Shown here in pieces: positions 62,187 through 64,000 of a stretch of DNA of 64,000 nt. The stretch is taken from assembly GCF_026151205.1 (NCBI RefSeq), contig NC_087072.1:15414169-15478168 (forward strand), written 5' to 3'. Position 1 is the stretch's first letter, and each line of letters opens with the position of its first letter. Source of the stretch: Bolinopsis microptera. Lineage: Eukaryota > Ctenophora > Tentaculata > Lobata > Bolinopsidae. The translations under genes and the position numbers were made by a program. The notes beneath the pieces are model-generated. The model had not been told where the DNA came from. It saw only the letters and a program-made list of their open reading frames with translations, and ran no database searches.

Positions 62187-63142
62187 AATGCCGAATTTCG
62201 AATGTTGAGGCAAAGAATTGATTTCCAGCGTATTTCAGCTCAAATCAGTCTCTAGATCTTGAGCTGAAATGTTTAAAAAATGCTAAGTCTTAATTTCAAT
62301 CAACTGCAGTTATGTGTACTATGTAGTGTAAGATAAATATTCTATATGATATGCAATATCGCGTTTCTTATAGGAGTAAGTGCAGCTGTGGTAGGATTTG
62401 AGTGGCACCCGACTAGTACTCTAGTACCACCATCAGACTTATGGTAGTCGGGTGGCGCGCACGAGCGGGAGGGAAGTATACGGTTACATAATATGAATTC
62501 GAATGAAGCATTTCTAAATAAACTATAACCTAGGGAAAGCAAGGATTTGTAAGGTGCCAAACGTTCATCTACAACTATAGTCTATATAATATAAACAACT
62601 ATATACAACTATATATACAACTTATACAAGTGATAGAAAACTATCGATTCGTGACGAGAGTAGTAATTCATTCAATAACATAATAAGAGGAATATTTAAT
62701 AACTCCCAGGATTTCTTGGAAATCCTGCACATCCTGCTTGGCGAGCTTTGTGTGGCACAATCTCCGGTCACGAACGAGATTTTGACTTGCTGGACTTGTG
62801 TTTCTCTTTTAGAGTTCTCCAATCGTCTGTTGGCTGTGCCAGGATCTTATCCGGGATCCTCAGACATCTCCACGCTTATCCAGCCAGTAATTACAGATAC
62901 AGAGATAGAGTATATTGCCGGGTTGTTATTAAATTTCTAGATTATGATTTTCAGGCCGTTTCACACCTAGTACTAGTAGTATGTTGATATTAATGAAAAT
63001 GTACGCTCAAACTTTGAGAACATTTTATATGCGACTTGAAATGTGAGTTTTAAAAAACAGAAATCGTGAAATGATAATATTAATAAGATATCATACTAAA
63101 ATCTACTAGACCATAGACCCTTATTTAAGAATCAGCTTGTAC
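62187..63142. other. Intergenic or intronic DNA with one weak plus-strand frame
   Basis: A plus-strand frame from an acceptor-like CCCAG|GATTTCTTGG (62,708) runs 77 codons to a stop at 62,938-62,940, with EILHILLGELCVAQSP and DISTLIQPVITDTEIEYIAG. Composition looks protein-like but no family is recognised and no partner exon is seen. Otherwise there is nothing I can support. Confidence 0.3.
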
Positions 63143-63292
63143 CTCGGAGTTGAATTCTTCGAGTTGCACTTTCAGAACCTCCGGTAGTGCTGTCAGAGGG
63201 GAAACTCCTCCCAAAACCGCTGTCGAGATTTTCTTTAAAGCCGGCTGAACCGCAGGCATCGAGAATATCGAAGACAAGAAAACATCTGACAT
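63143..63292 (-). CDS. Single well-bounded exon of an unidentified minus-strand gene
   Basis: An acceptor TTTGTAG precedes ATG at 63,292 and a donor GTACAAG follows 63,143. The exon is 150 bp, 50 codons, phase 0 at both ends. It starts MSDVFLSSIFSMPAVQPALK and ends VLKVQLEEFNSE, with a Leu/Val-rich middle. It may be a 5' exon of the phospholipase gene 7 kb downstream, or belong to another gene continuing beyond the window. Its end phase (0) does not fit the first certain phospholipase exon (needs 1), so at least one more exon would be required. Confidence 0.5.
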
Positions 63293-64000
63293 CTACAAAT
63301 TACAATTATAATACTTGGCCTATACTAGATGTTTTAGTTTATAGTTTATTAACGTTGTCTAGGTAACCACTACTTAGCAACAATGGTGCAACGTGTAGTT
63401 AACAGGTTAACGAGACTGCACGTGAACAAAGACCGATGTCATAACTACAACTTAAACTATAACTACACATTCCGCGGAAGCGTGCCTATACTGATCACAT
63501 GGAAACTTTAACGCCAAAAAGTGTTCCTGCGCTGATCGAATGATCATAAAACTACATGTGATTCACTCAGCACTGCACAATAGATTGGCCAGTCGCAGAC
63601 ATAGCAACGAACTTTCGTAGTGAGATAAAAACTACTGCTTCATAATTCCATGACTTGTTCCTCGCAGTGAGTATGGCAATGTAAGTGGGAACTGCATCAT
63701 AGCTAACTGTAAGTAATTTTAAGGGCCGGGGTCGTTCACATATTACGTAATCAGCCGAGGGGGGAGAGGGTTCCCAAATGATTACGGTTGATTACCGTTA
63801 ATTCAAATTCCACTCAATTTCACTCTGATAGTGATAAAATTTAGGAATGGATCGGGTATCCAGCTCATAATGATTAACCGGTAGCATGAAACGTAGAGGA
63901 AAGTTTTTTTCCAGGGAAAAAAGTCAGGCCATGATTACGTAATTTTGCTGGGGGTGAGTCTTGATTACGGTTGATTACGGTTGATTACGGTTGATTACGG
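63293..64000. other. Non-coding DNA ending in a GATTACGGTT repeat
   Basis: No gene. Words such as TTACGTAATC-GCCGAGGGGG resemble, in inverted form, a segment within the 21-23 kb element (about 22,110-22,270), so a related element fragment begins near 63,725. The decamer TTGATTACGG is repeated four times at 63,961-64,000 and runs off the window. Confidence 0.55.

Overview
The window is eukaryotic nuclear DNA from an animal. It is AT-rich, and its genes are broken by GT-AG introns with readable splice sites. It holds a stimulatory G-protein alpha subunit, an F-box/WD40 protein, an acyl-CoA-binding protein and a very long patatin-like phospholipase, set among LINE fragments, tRNA-derived SINEs, hAT-like and TTAA-flanked DNA elements, foldback palindromes and many microsatellites. 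This suits an invertebrate metazoan with a repeat-rich genome, perhaps cnidarian-like. I cannot name the species from sequence alone.

Layout. 1-5.8 kb: the last five exons of a G-alpha-s gene (+), with a decayed LINE ORF1 in one intron. 5.8-10.4 kb: non-coding DNA with GC-rich composite repeats. 10.4-31 kb: a transposon thicket. Two relatives of one retrotransposon C-terminus (10.6-11.7 kb open, 25.3-26.2 kb broken) flank an 11.9-kb palindromic element (12,363-24,234). That element carries a 5.5-kb insertion in its left arm, bounded by a 13-bp direct repeat and containing a LINE reverse transcriptase. Its right arm carries a 2.65-kb TTAA-flanked element. Each arm preserves the empty site for the other arm's insertion. 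A second palindrome at 27.1-29.8 kb has a 1.8-kb minisatellite in its loop. 31.9-35.5 kb: a three-exon FBXW2-like gene (+) with a 567-bp (GA)n tract in intron 2. 36.6-37.4 kb: a non-autonomous hAT-like element with a perfect 8-bp target duplication. 37.9-40.3 kb: the three-exon acyl-CoA-binding protein (+). 42.4-56.2 kb: 29 exons (-) in one continuous reading frame for a patatin-domain phospholipase with a long lysine/arginine-rich tail. 56.3-64 kb: SINE, minisatellites, a triplicated block, a Helitron-type 3' end, a second TTAA-flanked element, and one further good minus-strand exon at 63.1-63.3 kb.

How the genes relate. They are ordinary eukaryotic neighbours, not an operon. The acyl-CoA-binding protein and the phospholipase converge and both concern acyl lipids, but nothing in the sequence shows shared regulation.

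Most unusual observations. (1) The phospholipase tail is built from five consecutive symmetric phase 1-1 exons that look like duplicates of one basic-motif exon. (2) One of its splice donors lies in a 34-bp unit repeated six times, so six donor copies stand in a row. (3) About 290 residues lie between its two N-terminal catalytic motifs, where about 40 is usual. (4) A minisatellite inside the transposon thicket is an array of eight RFX X-box-like motifs. (5) The nested palindromes record their own order of insertion.
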